Assembly: GCF_900167975.1 (NCBI RefSeq)
Contig: NZ_FUZU01000003.1
Location: forward strand, 62,001 to 126,000
DNA from: Ohtaekwangia koreensis
GTDB taxonomy: Bacteria; Bacteroidota; Bacteroidia; Cytophagales; Cyclobacteriaceae
Reading direction: 5' to 3'
Length of the DNA stretch: 64,000 bases
The notes under the pieces are model-generated. The model was not told the DNA's origin and did not search any database. It saw only the letters and a program-made list of their open reading frames with translations. Shown piece by piece: positions 12,358 to 21,353 of this stretch. Numbering within the stretch: position 1 is the stretch's first letter; every line of letters begins with the position of its first letter. The translations under genes and the position numbers were made by a program.

Positions 12358-13860
12358 TTACCAACCTGGGTTTTGATCGGCCTGCGTCAACACAGCGTTA
12401 CTGTTTATTTCCTGCTGTGGTATAGGCGCCAATGCATGTTTTTCGGCATAGTATGAGAGCGGTTCTGAAGGCAGTTTACCCAATGCCCGCCAGCGAAGTA
12501 TATCTCTGTTTCGGATCTGTTCGCCTGCCAGTTCAACTCTTCTTTCATGAATGATTGCCCTGAAGACTTCCGAAGGAGAGTTCACCGGATAGTTGGCTGT
12601 TGGGTATGGAGGCATTTCAACACCTTCTCTTGATCTTACTTCGTTCAAGTAATCAATAGCGTCACCATCATTCCCCAATGCATTCTGAACTTCCGCCATG
12701 TTCAGCAACACTTCAGCATAACGCATTACTCTCATATTGATACCCGATCGTTGATCTTCGTTATCGGCCTTATAGATTTTTTGATACTTCTTCCAGCCCC
12801 AGTTTTCAAGCACTTTGGTTCCGTTCGAGTACTCATCGCCGATAAAATAGAATGTATCATTATACCTGGGGTCGTCCTTTGGATCACCGTCCGCTACCTT
12901 TTCATACTCTTCCATCAAAGACGTTGATGGAATGAGATTTCTCCATGCGTTAGGACCGTACTCTTGCCCACGGAACGTTACTTCTGTGCTCGTTCCTTGT
13001 CCGGTGGCATCCCAGCTTGATCCTCCGTTAGCCTCTGTAAAAGCAACTTCAAACAGGGACTCGGTATTGAATTCATTTTCTTCTCTGAAGTTCTCTATGT
13101 ATGGAACATCGGCCCAGTCATTAAAAGCCCCTCCATTGATGATTTCCGCCAGCAATGGTTCGGCCAGGTTGTACTGCCCCCGCTGCATGTACACGCGCGC
13201 CAGGAGGTTCTGAGCTGCTTCCTTGTTGGCTCTTCCCACATTACTGTCATTGTACTCTGCTTTCAAAGGAAGGTTCGCTATAGCAGTTTGAAGATCGGAG
13301 ATGATCAAGTTATATACTTCATCTGCGGTTGCGCGAGGTTTATCTTCACCGATTGCTTTCGCGTACGTTTCCATTAGCGGCACTCCACCCCACACCGTAA
13401 CCAGGTCGAAATATGCTAATGCTCTCAAAAATTTAGCCTCGCCTACAACGCGCAATTTCAATTCTTCAGTAACATTTTCGGTAGCCTTCGGAGCGTTATC
13501 GATTACCTGGTTGGCCTGATGGATGAGTCTATACCATCCACGCCAAACTTGCATGAGCACGCCATTGGAAGCATCATGGGTACCTGTTAATAACTGTCCC
13601 CGGTGCGTTTCAAGCTGACCACCACCCGAAGCGACATCGTCACCTCTCATGTCGTGCAAGAAAAAATACTCGCGGCAAAAAAGGTCCAGGCTTTGCAGGC
13701 TTGAATAAACTGCATTTACACCGCCTACGATCTGATCGCCATTTTTGTAGAATGACTCAGGCGTGAATTCATTGGGATTAGACTTGTCCAGTATATTGTC
13801 GTTACACGACAAGGTGAACGCCAACATCCCTATCAGTGATAATATTAATTTTCTTTTCAT
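12358..13860 (-). CDS. SusD/RagB-family nutrient-binding outer-membrane lipoprotein
   Basis: The protein has 500 residues with a lipoprotein signal ending FTLSC (Cys19). SusD hallmarks are visible: an N-terminal TPR-like region (ESFYKNGDQIVGGVNAVYSSLQ), ARVYMQRGQYNLAEPLLAEI near 220-240, and the C-terminal block MRYAEVLLNMAEVQNALG followed by IIHERRVELAGEQIRNRDILRW. SusD caps the SusC channel on the cell surface and delivers oligosaccharides. It follows susC by 34 bp in the usual C-then-D order. Length is normal for the family. The sugar is not predictable, though the nearby esterases suggest an esterified plant or algal glycan. Confidence 0.96.
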   Translation of the reverse strand: MKRKLILSLIGMLAFTLSCNDNILDKSNPNEFTPESFYKNGDQIVGGVNAVYSSLQSLDLFCREYFFLHDMRGDDVASGGGQLETHRGQLLTGTHDASNGVLMQVWRGWYRLIHQANQVIDNAPKATENVTEELKLRVVGEAKFLRALAYFDLVTVWGGVPLMETYAKAIGEDKPRATADEVYNLIISDLQTAIANLPLKAEYNDSNVGRANKEAAQNLLARVYMQRGQYNLAEPLLAEIINGGAFNDWADVPYIENFREENEFNTESLFEVAFTEANGGSSWDATGQGTSTEVTFRGQEYGPNAWRNLIPSTSLMEEYEKVADGDPKDDPRYNDTFYFIGDEYSNGTKVLENWGWKKYQKIYKADNEDQRSGINMRVMRYAEVLLNMAEVQNALGNDGDAIDYLNEVRSREGVEMPPYPTANYPVNSPSEVFRAIIHERRVELAGEQIRNRDILRWRALGKLPSEPLSYYAEKHALAPIPQQEINSNAVLTQADQNPGW

Positions 13861-13894
13861 TGTAATGCTTAATTAATGATCAAATGAAAACCCG

Positions 13895-16800
13895 TTAAAA
13901 CCCTACTTGTAATCCCACTACGATACTTCTTGCCTGCGGAAACTGGCCGTAGTCAATTCCTGTGGTAAGTCCGTTGGTGCTTACATTTCGGTTACCAATC
14001 TCAGGGTCATAACCGCTCTTATACTTAGTGATGGTAAGCAAGTTTTGCATGGTGGTATAGATTCTCAGTCTTGTGACAGCACCCGCGGTAAAAGAACCAG
14101 GGGACGAAAAGTTATAGCCTAGCGTCAGGTTCTTTATTCTAAAATAGGAACCATCTTCCACGAAACGGTCAGAAGCCCTGGCATTTTGATTGGGATCACC
14201 AGATATAGCGCGGGGAACATTCGTGTTAGGGTTCTCAGGAGTCCATCGGTTTAACACCGCTGTTCCGGCATTAAATAATCTGGTCATACCCTCCAGGTCA
14301 TATTTTACGATGCTATAAATTTCATTTCCGGAAACGCCCTGCAAAAACAGCGAGGCATCAAATCCTTTCCAGTTCGCAGAGAAGTTAACACCATACGAAA
14401 AATCAGGAAGAAAGTGCCCGACATTGGTTTTATCTTCAGCATTCAATACGCCATCACCGGTAACATCTTTAAAGCGGATATCGCCCGCTCTGGCATTGGG
14501 TTGCATCGGATGTGCTTCTCCTTCCTGAAATATACCATCCACTACATATCCATTGAAATAGCCGATAGGCTCTCCTACTTTTGTGAGCGTCAGGTTATCA
14601 CCATACCAGTCGCCTTGCGCGATTGTAGTGCCTTCTTCTCCCAGGCTGAGCACCTCATTCTTTATGAACGAGATGTTTCCGGAAGCGCCGAAGGTAAAAT
14701 CACCGGAGGATTTTTCGTAACCAAGTTCAATTTCATAGCCTTTATTTTCAACCTCACCAACGTTGTCAAACGGGTTTACATCATAGCCAAAGGAAAGCGG
14801 AATCGGACGTGAAATAATCATGTCTTTTGTCCGGTTGTTGAAATACTCAACTGACAGCGTCAACTGATTATTGAGAACACCTACATCCAAGCCTATGTTT
14901 GTCATATAGGTGGACTCCCAGGTCAGGTCAGTGTTAGCAAGAGCCCGAATGGTATATCCTGTTACAGCAGCACCACCAAATTGATAGATCTGATTGCTGG
15001 ATATGGTAGAGATCCATGCATAATCTCCGCTGCTGTTATTACCCGTCACTCCATAGCTGGCGCGAAGTTTCAGATCACTCACGATATCATTATTTGCTAA
15101 AAACGATTCTTCACTGATACGCCATCCGGCAGATACAGCCGGGAAGTTACCCCATCGGTTAGCAGGACTGAATCGTGATGATCCATCGCGTCTGAAAGAG
15201 GCCCCTAGTAAATATTTGCCATTATATTCGTAGTTCACTCTTCCGATATAGGAGATCAATGCCGACTGAGACCTGTCGCCATTGAAACTTAACTTGGACA
15301 AGCCTACTGGCTGGGTTATGTCATTCGATATTGGATTTTCACCGGCTCCTGTGACCTGTGAAAAGTTGTTTGTCTGCTGCTCGGCAACAACTGTTGCGTT
15401 GATCGAATGCTTTCCAAAAGTTTTATCGAACGTTAACTGATTGGTGAGCAGTACTGATGTAAAGTCCTGTCTGTTCTGATTTAGCAAGGCAGCCGCACGG
15501 TTTGAATATCCACCGGTGTTATAGGCAGCCGAGTGACTTCGTTGGGTATACGCAACGTAGTCAACACCCGCTTTGAACCGGTACGTCAGGAAATCAAAAA
15601 TCTTAACATCAACATAGGCATTACCTAAAAGCTTTAGTCGCTGCTGATTTTGTTTATCCTGTAAAGCAATCCGCACGGGATTTTCCGGATCAGATCCATC
15701 TACGCTCTGAGCACCAAAAAATCCACCGAAGTTATCAGGGTTATATACCGGGAAATAAGGAGAGCTTCGGAACATATGCTGAAGTTGTGTTCGGCCGCCG
15801 GCCTGTTGCTCTACTTTACGTTCGTCATAAGCTATATAAAAGTTTTGTCCAACGGTTACTCTTTTAGATACGTTGTGGTCTGTATTTAACCGTACATCAC
15901 CTCGTTGGTAGCCTGTGCCCAACATGATCCCCTCCTGTTCGAAGTATCCCATGGATGCAAACATTTTAGATGCCGCTGAGCCGCCTGATAATTCAACCTT
16001 GTGCTGCTGAATGCGGCCTGTTCTAAACATCTCATCCTGCCAGTCAGTATTTGTTTGTCTGAAGGTCTGCGATGTCTGTGAGTTGATGGGCTGATCCAAG
16101 CCACCCAATTCAATTCTATCGGGAACGCCAGAGCCAACTACTACATCCGGATCGGTGCCATTGGTTTCGTTCTTATATATATCAGCATTGGTCATTAACT
16201 CCGTAGCAAAGTCTATGTATTGATCCGTATTTAACAGATCGAGCTTTCGCCATGCCTGCTCCACTCCGTAATAGCTATCAAAGTTCACGCTTAGCTTTTT
16301 ATTGTGAGCACCACTTTTTGTAGTGATCAACACCACGCCGTTGGAAGCTCTGGAGCCGTAGATCGCAGCAGCACTTGCATCTTTTAACACATCAACCGAC
16401 TCGATATCTTTAGGGTTGAAGCTGTTCAGATCTGAAGTCGGAAATCCATCAACTACGAATAAAGGATTGGCGTTATTAATGGTACCAACGCCTCTCACCC
16501 TGATGATTGGAGCTTCACCAGGTGCGCCATTGTTAGTCACAGAAACACCGGCGATGCGACCTTGTAAAGCCTGGCCTACGTTTACTACGGGCTGTGCACT
16601 TATCTCTTTAGAGGACAGGGATGAAATAGCTCCTGTGAGAGATGCCTTTTTCTGTGTACCATAGCCGACAACGACAACTTCACCCAATTGTTGAACATCT
16701 GGTTTCAAAGCGATATTGATGTCCGTTTGATTGCCCACGACAACTTCCTGCGATACAAAACCGATAAAGCTTATCACCAGTACAGCATCAGCATTCGGAA

Positions 16801-17392
16801 CATCCAGAGAAAATCTACCATCGGTGTCAGTCGTTGTTCCCAGGGCTGTTCCTTTTATCAAAATATTTACGCCCGGAATTGGACTTGCGTTATCATCTGT
16901 GACGCGGCCCTTCACAACTATATCTATATCAGAATTTGATATTGGACTCGTTGCCTGGTCAGAATATACTTCCAGAACAGGTTCATCAGCGCTGCTGTCT
17001 GCCTTCAATGCGCCCATCTCCTTTCGGATAGACTGAGAACCAGAAGTGGACAAGATCGAGTACGTTGACTTGTTAACCTTTATATACTTTAATCCAACAG
17101 GAATCAACACAGCGTTCAATGTCTTTTCGACATTGTTGCTGTAAGAAATTTTTCCCACTATCTCTTTGCCGTCTATGACCGCAGACTCATAGACAAAAGA
17201 GACCTTAAAGTGAGTTTGGATTTCCGAAAGTACCTCATGCAAAGAGCGCTTTGCCTGGTGCGAATAACCATTTGTTTTTTTCGCGTCTGCATACAAGTTC
17301 GCCTGAGCATTCGTCAAATGCGTAAAACTTAAAAGTGCTATGCTAAAACAGCACCATCTTAAGTAACGATTAATAAAGTAGTGTCTCATCAT
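13895..17392 (-). CDS. SusC/RagA-family TonB-dependent transporter with STN signalling domain
   Basis: The protein has 1165 residues. After a signal peptide (ending LTNAQ) comes a secretin/TonB N-terminal STN domain (about 47-111, SLHEVLSEIQTHFKVSF). A CarboxypepD_reg domain follows (about 157-230, GRVTDDNASPIPGVNILIKG), then the SusC signature LGEVVVVGYGTQ, a plug (ALQGRIAGVSV) and a long barrel. STN domains contact FecR-type anti-sigma factors, and a FecR gene lies 40 bp upstream, so this transporter likely both imports a glycan and signals its presence. I start at the ATG at 17392; a longer reading to 17590 overlaps fecR and adds non-signal sequence. The next ATG, at 17389, is equally possible. 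Confidence 0.96.
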   Translation of the reverse strand: MMRHYFINRYLRWCCFSIALLSFTHLTNAQANLYADAKKTNGYSHQAKRSLHEVLSEIQTHFKVSFVYESAVIDGKEIVGKISYSNNVEKTLNAVLIPVGLKYIKVNKSTYSILSTSGSQSIRKEMGALKADSSADEPVLEVYSDQATSPISNSDIDIVVKGRVTDDNASPIPGVNILIKGTALGTTTDTDGRFSLDVPNADAVLVISFIGFVSQEVVVGNQTDINIALKPDVQQLGEVVVVGYGTQKKASLTGAISSLSSKEISAQPVVNVGQALQGRIAGVSVTNNGAPGEAPIIRVRGVGTINNANPLFVVDGFPTSDLNSFNPKDIESVDVLKDASAAAIYGSRASNGVVLITTKSGAHNKKLSVNFDSYYGVEQAWRKLDLLNTDQYIDFATELMTNADIYKNETNGTDPDVVVGSGVPDRIELGGLDQPINSQTSQTFRQTNTDWQDEMFRTGRIQQHKVELSGGSAASKMFASMGYFEQEGIMLGTGYQRGDVRLNTDHNVSKRVTVGQNFYIAYDERKVEQQAGGRTQLQHMFRSSPYFPVYNPDNFGGFFGAQSVDGSDPENPVRIALQDKQNQQRLKLLGNAYVDVKIFDFLTYRFKAGVDYVAYTQRSHSAAYNTGGYSNRAAALLNQNRQDFTSVLLTNQLTFDKTFGKHSINATVVAEQQTNNFSQVTGAGENPISNDITQPVGLSKLSFNGDRSQSALISYIGRVNYEYNGKYLLGASFRRDGSSRFSPANRWGNFPAVSAGWRISEESFLANNDIVSDLKLRASYGVTGNNSSGDYAWISTISSNQIYQFGGAAVTGYTIRALANTDLTWESTYMTNIGLDVGVLNNQLTLSVEYFNNRTKDMIISRPIPLSFGYDVNPFDNVGEVENKGYEIELGYEKSSGDFTFGASGNISFIKNEVLSLGEEGTTIAQGDWYGDNLTLTKVGEPIGYFNGYVVDGIFQEGEAHPMQPNARAGDIRFKDVTGDGVLNAEDKTNVGHFLPDFSYGVNFSANWKGFDASLFLQGVSGNEIYSIVKYDLEGMTRLFNAGTAVLNRWTPENPNTNVPRAISGDPNQNARASDRFVEDGSYFRIKNLTLGYNFSSPGSFTAGAVTRLRIYTTMQNLLTITKYKSGYDPEIGNRNVSTNGLTTGIDYGQFPQARSIVVGLQVGF

Positions 17393-17432
17393 GATTTGGT
17401 TTGGGTTGTTAGTGTTCAATAGATATATACTA

Positions 17433-18392
17433 CTAATGATGTTTTGAGTATACCGTGACCAATTGTCCCTGTTTCTCAACTTTGAGATCAAGGGTTTCAC
17501 CAATTGCATACAATATCTCATCGACCGTGGTGGCCGATATTTCACCGGAGAGTTCTCTGGTTTCAAGTGCGGGATCTGAAAATGTAACATTCAGACCATA
17601 GGTGTCTTTCAATAAAATGGATATTTCGCGCAACGGAGTCCGTTCAAAAAATAGTTTGTTTTCGACCCACGAGGTATAGCGTTGTTTGTTGACGCTCTGC
17701 GCAGACAATTCTTTATTCTTTACAGTAGCCAGTTCACCCGGCTTTAAAAAGAGTGCTTGGCTAGTATCGGCTCCATCGAGTTCGAGTTTTACTTTCCCTT
17801 CCGTAAGCATAACTTCGGATGAGGCATGACGTGTGTTTACATTGAATTTTGTACCTAAGACTTCAACGTTGAGTTGATTAACACCATGCACAACAAACTT
17901 CTGATGATTCTTCGTATGGGTTACAGAGAAAAATCCTTCGCCTTCTATCCATACTTCTCTCGCTGTATTTTCGTCCCAGTTCGATGCGTATTGAAGTACA
18001 GAGTTGCCGTTAAGTATGACCTTTGATTGATCAGGAAGTGTAATGGTGCGCTGTTCACCAAAGGCCGTCCGGATTTCATGCAGGCGATTTGATGCGCTAT
18101 ACCACCAGAGGGAAATCCCTATAACAAGCAGCACCGTAGCGGCAATTTTATAGAGTAATGGTATATATGAAATAGATTTTTCTCGATCGCGTTCTTTCTT
18201 CTGAATCTCGCTCTTAATAGAGAAAAAAATCTGGTTCTCGATATCTTGCAGTTGCTCTTCGGTATGGTCCCTTGTAACAGAAGTATCTTTCTGAGCGTCA
18301 GACCAAATTTTATCCAGCAGGGCGATCTCCTCAGGAGTCGCAGTTCCGGATTTATAGCGCTTAATCAGTTCGGCTAATTTTTCGTAATTCAT
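17433..18392 (-). CDS. FecR-family anti-sigma factor
   Basis: The protein has 319 residues: a cytoplasmic N-terminal anti-sigma region (about 1-80, including ELIKRYKSGTATPEEIALLDKIW), one membrane helix (about 83-102, AATVLLVIGISLWW), then the periplasmic FecR domain (GEQRTITLPDQSKVILNGNS, EGEGFFSVTHTKNHQKFVV, NVEVLGTKFNVN). The C-terminal DUF4974-type segment (TPLREISILLKDTYGLNVTF) binds an STN domain. By analogy with FecIRA it holds the ECF sigma factor inactive until the neighbouring SusC signals ligand. It lies 140 bp after the sigma gene, with a small hairpin immediately before its start. Confidence 0.95.
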   Translation of the reverse strand: MNYEKLAELIKRYKSGTATPEEIALLDKIWSDAQKDTSVTRDHTEEQLQDIENQIFFSIKSEIQKKERDREKSISYIPLLYKIAATVLLVIGISLWWYSASNRLHEIRTAFGEQRTITLPDQSKVILNGNSVLQYASNWDENTAREVWIEGEGFFSVTHTKNHQKFVVHGVNQLNVEVLGTKFNVNTRHASSEVMLTEGKVKLELDGADTSQALFLKPGELATVKNKELSAQSVNKQRYTSWVENKLFFERTPLREISILLKDTYGLNVTFSDPALETRELSGEISATTVDEILYAIGETLDLKVEKQGQLVTVYSKHH

Positions 18393-18399
18393 AGGCTGG

Positions 18400-18418
18400 T
18401 CGAGAGAATGGCTCTCGA
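18400..18418 (-). promoter_or_regulatory. Small hairpin in the FecR leader
   Basis: Perfect 7-bp arms TCGAGAG and CTCTCGA flank a 5-nt loop ending 8 nt before the fecR start codon, with no U-tract. It could lower translation of fecR relative to the sigma factor, which is an inference from position only. Confidence 0.35.
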
Positions 18419-18532
18419 AGTGAAGACGGCTGCCATGGAGGGTAACCCTAAAACTGATTTGTCAAAATAATTATGAGGCAGAAGCCACAAAGGAAATTTC
18501 AAAGGCACTGAGCCTGATGTGGGTGTTGGCTG

Positions 18533-19093
18533 TTAAAGAACAGCTAGGCAGAAAATAAGGATCTCCGAGAGAAACATAGCTAAGCGAATACGTAGTCTTT
18601 TTATAGCCTGAGTGATGTGATATTCTACAGCTTTCGAAGACAACTGTGTTTTCTCGGCAATCTCATCATTTGAATATCTATGAAATTTACTCAATCGAAA
18701 AACAGCCTGTGTTTTTTCCGGCATTTTGTCCAACTCATCGTTGATGACGCTCATTCCCTCGTTGAATACAACAACATCTTCCACTGCATTTAGCTCTTCC
18801 GAAAAATCTTCCAAGGCTAATTTGTAGTGCTTTTTCCTGCAGGCTACACTATCAAAGTGATCGTAAATTTTATTCCGGATCGCAGTTAATAAGTAGGCCT
18901 CTGCATTTTCTACTTGCTTGATGTTTTTTCTATTTAACCACAACTTTACAAACACATCCTGCACAAGCTCCTGAGCGACTGTTTTATCCCGCAAGTGATT
19001 ATAAGCCACGCTATACAGCTTCCTCCAAAGAGCATGGTAGATCTCTGCAAACCTTTCTTCGGATAGTATTTCGAATGACCTTATCTCCCCCAT
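18533..19093 (-). CDS. ECF-type RNA polymerase sigma factor (FecI-like)
   Basis: The protein has 186 residues. Region 2 spans about 14-57 (FAEIYHALWRKLYSVAYNHL, then AQELVQDVFVKLWLNR). Region 4 spans about 127-172 (MPEKTQAVFRLSKFHRYSNDEIAEKTQLSS, then VEYHITQAIKRLR). This is the Bacteroidota FecI-like group; the hydrophobic tail SEILIFCLAVL is common in it. It heads the unit with FecR and the STN-containing SusC, so it probably drives the SusCD genes when SusC senses substrate. The start at 19093 immediately precedes the region 2 helices and leaves no room for a further domain. Confidence 0.94.
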   Translation of the reverse strand: MGEIRSFEILSEERFAEIYHALWRKLYSVAYNHLRDKTVAQELVQDVFVKLWLNRKNIKQVENAEAYLLTAIRNKIYDHFDSVACRKKHYKLALEDFSEELNAVEDVVVFNEGMSVINDELDKMPEKTQAVFRLSKFHRYSNDEIAEKTQLSSKAVEYHITQAIKRLRIRLAMFLSEILIFCLAVL

Positions 19094-19625
19094 ACAAACC
19101 TATAAATGCGGAAGTAGAACAAATTCAGGCGTGTGTTTCACGCCCTTTGACAAGCCCAAGCTGAACGGATTTACGTACTTGTTATTAATCTTCTTCGAGC
19201 CGCCGGCACTTGAAATAAGCGTACTTTATACAATTCTATATTATTGCAAGTAAAAAAGCAAGTAACGATTGCACATTCGTTTGTTTTACGACCCAGACAG
19301 TTCATTTGTTTACTGCCGTTTATGCATTTACTTTTAGCAAGGCTGCTTTTAAGTGGTGGATGGGTATCTGAAACACAGTTTGATTTAAATCGTAAAATCA
19401 GCGATTTCCCAAATTTCACTTTGTTGATATTAAAGTCATACTTCACAAAATCATGTTGGGTCTAAGAATGACCACAAACCTGGTTTGGCGCGGGGCAAGG
19501 ACGTGATTACGACATTCATGGAAGCTATCATTGTTCCCGCTATATGACTTAACAATATACCTTGAACTCCAGACAATTGTATCTAAGTATATACCGGTTA
19601 TATATACCAGTTCTGGTAATTGCAA
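19094..19625. other. Intergenic region between ECF sigma gene and lipoprotein operon
   Basis: About 530 bp lie between the start of the sigma gene and the end of the CBM9-like lipoprotein gene. Small open frames here lack coding character. It should contain the sigma-gene promoter and the end of the 24988-19626 operon. I see no confident terminator or other element; only a weak 5-bp palindrome, ACCAGTTCTGGT, lies near 19605. Confidence 0.5.
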
Positions 19626-20405
19626 CTATTCATTTGCCAACGCAATGGCTACGCGTAGGCTTTTATCTGCAGACATTTCTGACATCGTGTTACCGCTCGG
19701 CATTCCACTACCCGGACCACCCCCCATAGGAGGTCCGCCCGGTGGCATGCCACTATTCATGCCTCCCGAAGAAGGTGAAATGCCACCCACCGGTGGAAGC
19801 CCTTTTACTGTCAATTGTATTCCTAATGATTTACCTTTCACTGTATGCATAAACGTCTTGAAGGGAAGCGCTAATTCATAAACTAAACTACCCTCAGCAG
19901 TCCAGCCAATGACAACATTGATCCCTCGCGAATTCTGCAAGGGTATATCTTCTTCCTGTTTCGCAAAATTGAATCCTTTTACCCGTATAGTGTTGGACTG
20001 GCTTATGATTGTCTTTTCCATGGTGACAGTATCACGGCCGCCAGACTCGCGCGTGGGTGGCAAGGAACGGTCAGCACCGACAAAAGGATATAGTAGCGTG
20101 ACATGTCTTTTTTTGCCTCCTGCTGTATCGAGGGCAACCTGAAATCCAGCCAGGGCAATTTTGGTCTGCGTATTTTGATCGGCAGCAACGATACACATAT
20201 ATAGTCTGTCCCCATCATTGCGAATGGAATAGCTCAGTTTGGTGCCGGCGTGGTAATATTGCATTGGCTGTTGCCATTCTTCCAGCTTGCCGTCAATGGT
20301 AATTGGTTTGCCGGCCCACTCACTTTGCCCTACTTTTTTGGACGATGCACAAGCACAGAGTGCTATGCTCCCCAGGACGATTATTCCATTAATTATAGTA
20401 TGCAT
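19626..20405 (-). CDS. Lipoprotein with CBM9/DOMON-like domain and Gly-Met-Pro-rich tail
   Basis: The protein has 259 residues with a lipoprotein signal (ALCAC, probable Cys19). The first half resembles the CBM9-like fold seen in many surface lipoproteins (GKPITIDGKLEEWQ, then LYMCIVAADQNTQTKIALAGFQVALD). The C-terminal part contains a low-complexity stretch (about 210-245) rich in Gly, Met, Pro and Ser (SGMPPGGPPMGGGPGSGMP). The last gene of the 24988-19626 group, it starts 7 bp after the DUF4249 gene. It may be an extra surface binding protein for the TonB receptor; the Met-rich tail could also bind copper, but neither idea is tested. The CBM9 call rests on one recognisable motif. Confidence 0.75.
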   Translation of the reverse strand: MHTIINGIIVLGSIALCACASSKKVGQSEWAGKPITIDGKLEEWQQPMQYYHAGTKLSYSIRNDGDRLYMCIVAADQNTQTKIALAGFQVALDTAGGKKRHVTLLYPFVGADRSLPPTRESGGRDTVTMEKTIISQSNTIRVKGFNFAKQEEDIPLQNSRGINVVIGWTAEGSLVYELALPFKTFMHTVKGKSLGIQLTVKGLPPVGGISPSSGGMNSGMPPGGPPMGGGPGSGMPSGNTMSEMSADKSLRVAIALANE

Positions 20406-20412
20406 ATATATG

Positions 20413-21351
20413 TTATCTGAATTTTTTTCCCAGTCCCGACACGGCCGCTACATTAAAAAAACCAACTACCGGTGAGCCATTACCATCGAGGTTGACCACG
20501 TTACTCGATACGTTTGCCAGCGGCGTGGACATAAACAATTCAGAAAGACCGCCATTGCGATCCGTCTGAGTTATAACTTCATTGAGGTAGTTAAAGGATG
20601 CTTCGGTGACTGAGTGTATCTCTACATATATTGAGTCTCCCGGGTCTATTGAAGAAACCCGCATCCCGTCTTCATCTTCATCATTGGCATTTATACCGGT
20701 GCGCACCGGAGTAATGAAGGTAACGCCGTCAAACTCGCTGCCGGCAGACTGTGCCGCATCATAGGCTATGTTGAGCTCGCTGCTCTTATTAAGTAAACTC
20801 CCATTTTTATAGGTTCGTATCCAGTAGGTGTCTCCCTTCCCAGCGATGTCTTTAGCCCAGAACTCGGCTTGATAAAAATCTTCGTCACTCTGTGGACCGC
20901 CAAGATCATCCTGCTTTGAGAACGTAATGCTGTCCATGGGAGGAACACGCTCCATCTGGCTGGTTGCTATAAATACTTCACTTTTATAGTATACTGTAAG
21001 TGTATAGCGTGTGCCCACACTACCAATGGTCTCATTGGACTGCGGTCTCCAGCGATAGGCACCATCCCGGGAGAGTGTATCCTCCTGAAATATATATACC
21101 TGCCCTGCCTCATCGGTGACGGTAACGCTCGCCCCTGATACAGCAGGAGGCAGAGACTTGTTATCGAAATAATCCTGTGTAAGTGTCAGCGAAATAGTCT
21201 GGGTTTCCGATTTATTATTTATCCAGGCATCCACATTGAGGATGGCTTCGGTTGTACCGGTGTCCACATCGATAACATCATCGCATGAAATGCAAAGTGC
21301 CGTTGTCCCGATGAATAAAAAAAGTATATATATAGTCTGGCGTATCAGCAT
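20413..21351 (-). CDS. DUF4249 lipoprotein, partner of TonB-dependent receptor
   Basis: The protein has 312 residues with a lipoprotein signal ending CISC (Cys23) followed by DD. The body is a beta-rich DUF4249 protein: an N-terminal Ig-like half (AILNVDAWINNKSETQTISL, SGASVTVTDEAGQVYIF, YTLTVYYKSEVFIATSQMERVPPMDSI in succession). A C-terminal half contains DPGDSIYVEIHSVTEASFNYL and ends in NVVNLDGNGSPVVGFFNVAAV. DUF4249 proteins are almost always encoded beside a CarboxypepD_reg TonB receptor, as here (2 bp downstream). They are thought to sit on the receptor in a SusD-like way. The ligand is unknown. Confidence 0.92.
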   Translation of the reverse strand: MLIRQTIYILFLFIGTTALCISCDDVIDVDTGTTEAILNVDAWINNKSETQTISLTLTQDYFDNKSLPPAVSGASVTVTDEAGQVYIFQEDTLSRDGAYRWRPQSNETIGSVGTRYTLTVYYKSEVFIATSQMERVPPMDSITFSKQDDLGGPQSDEDFYQAEFWAKDIAGKGDTYWIRTYKNGSLLNKSSELNIAYDAAQSAGSEFDGVTFITPVRTGINANDEDEDGMRVSSIDPGDSIYVEIHSVTEASFNYLNEVITQTDRNGGLSELFMSTPLANVSSNVVNLDGNGSPVVGFFNVAAVSGLGKKFR

Positions 21352-21353
21352 AA

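Noticed and set aside
17393-17590. N-terminal extension of SusC overlapping the fecR gene
   Set aside because: It overlaps the well-defined FecR C-terminus in another frame, and the ATG at 17392 begins a proper signal peptide.
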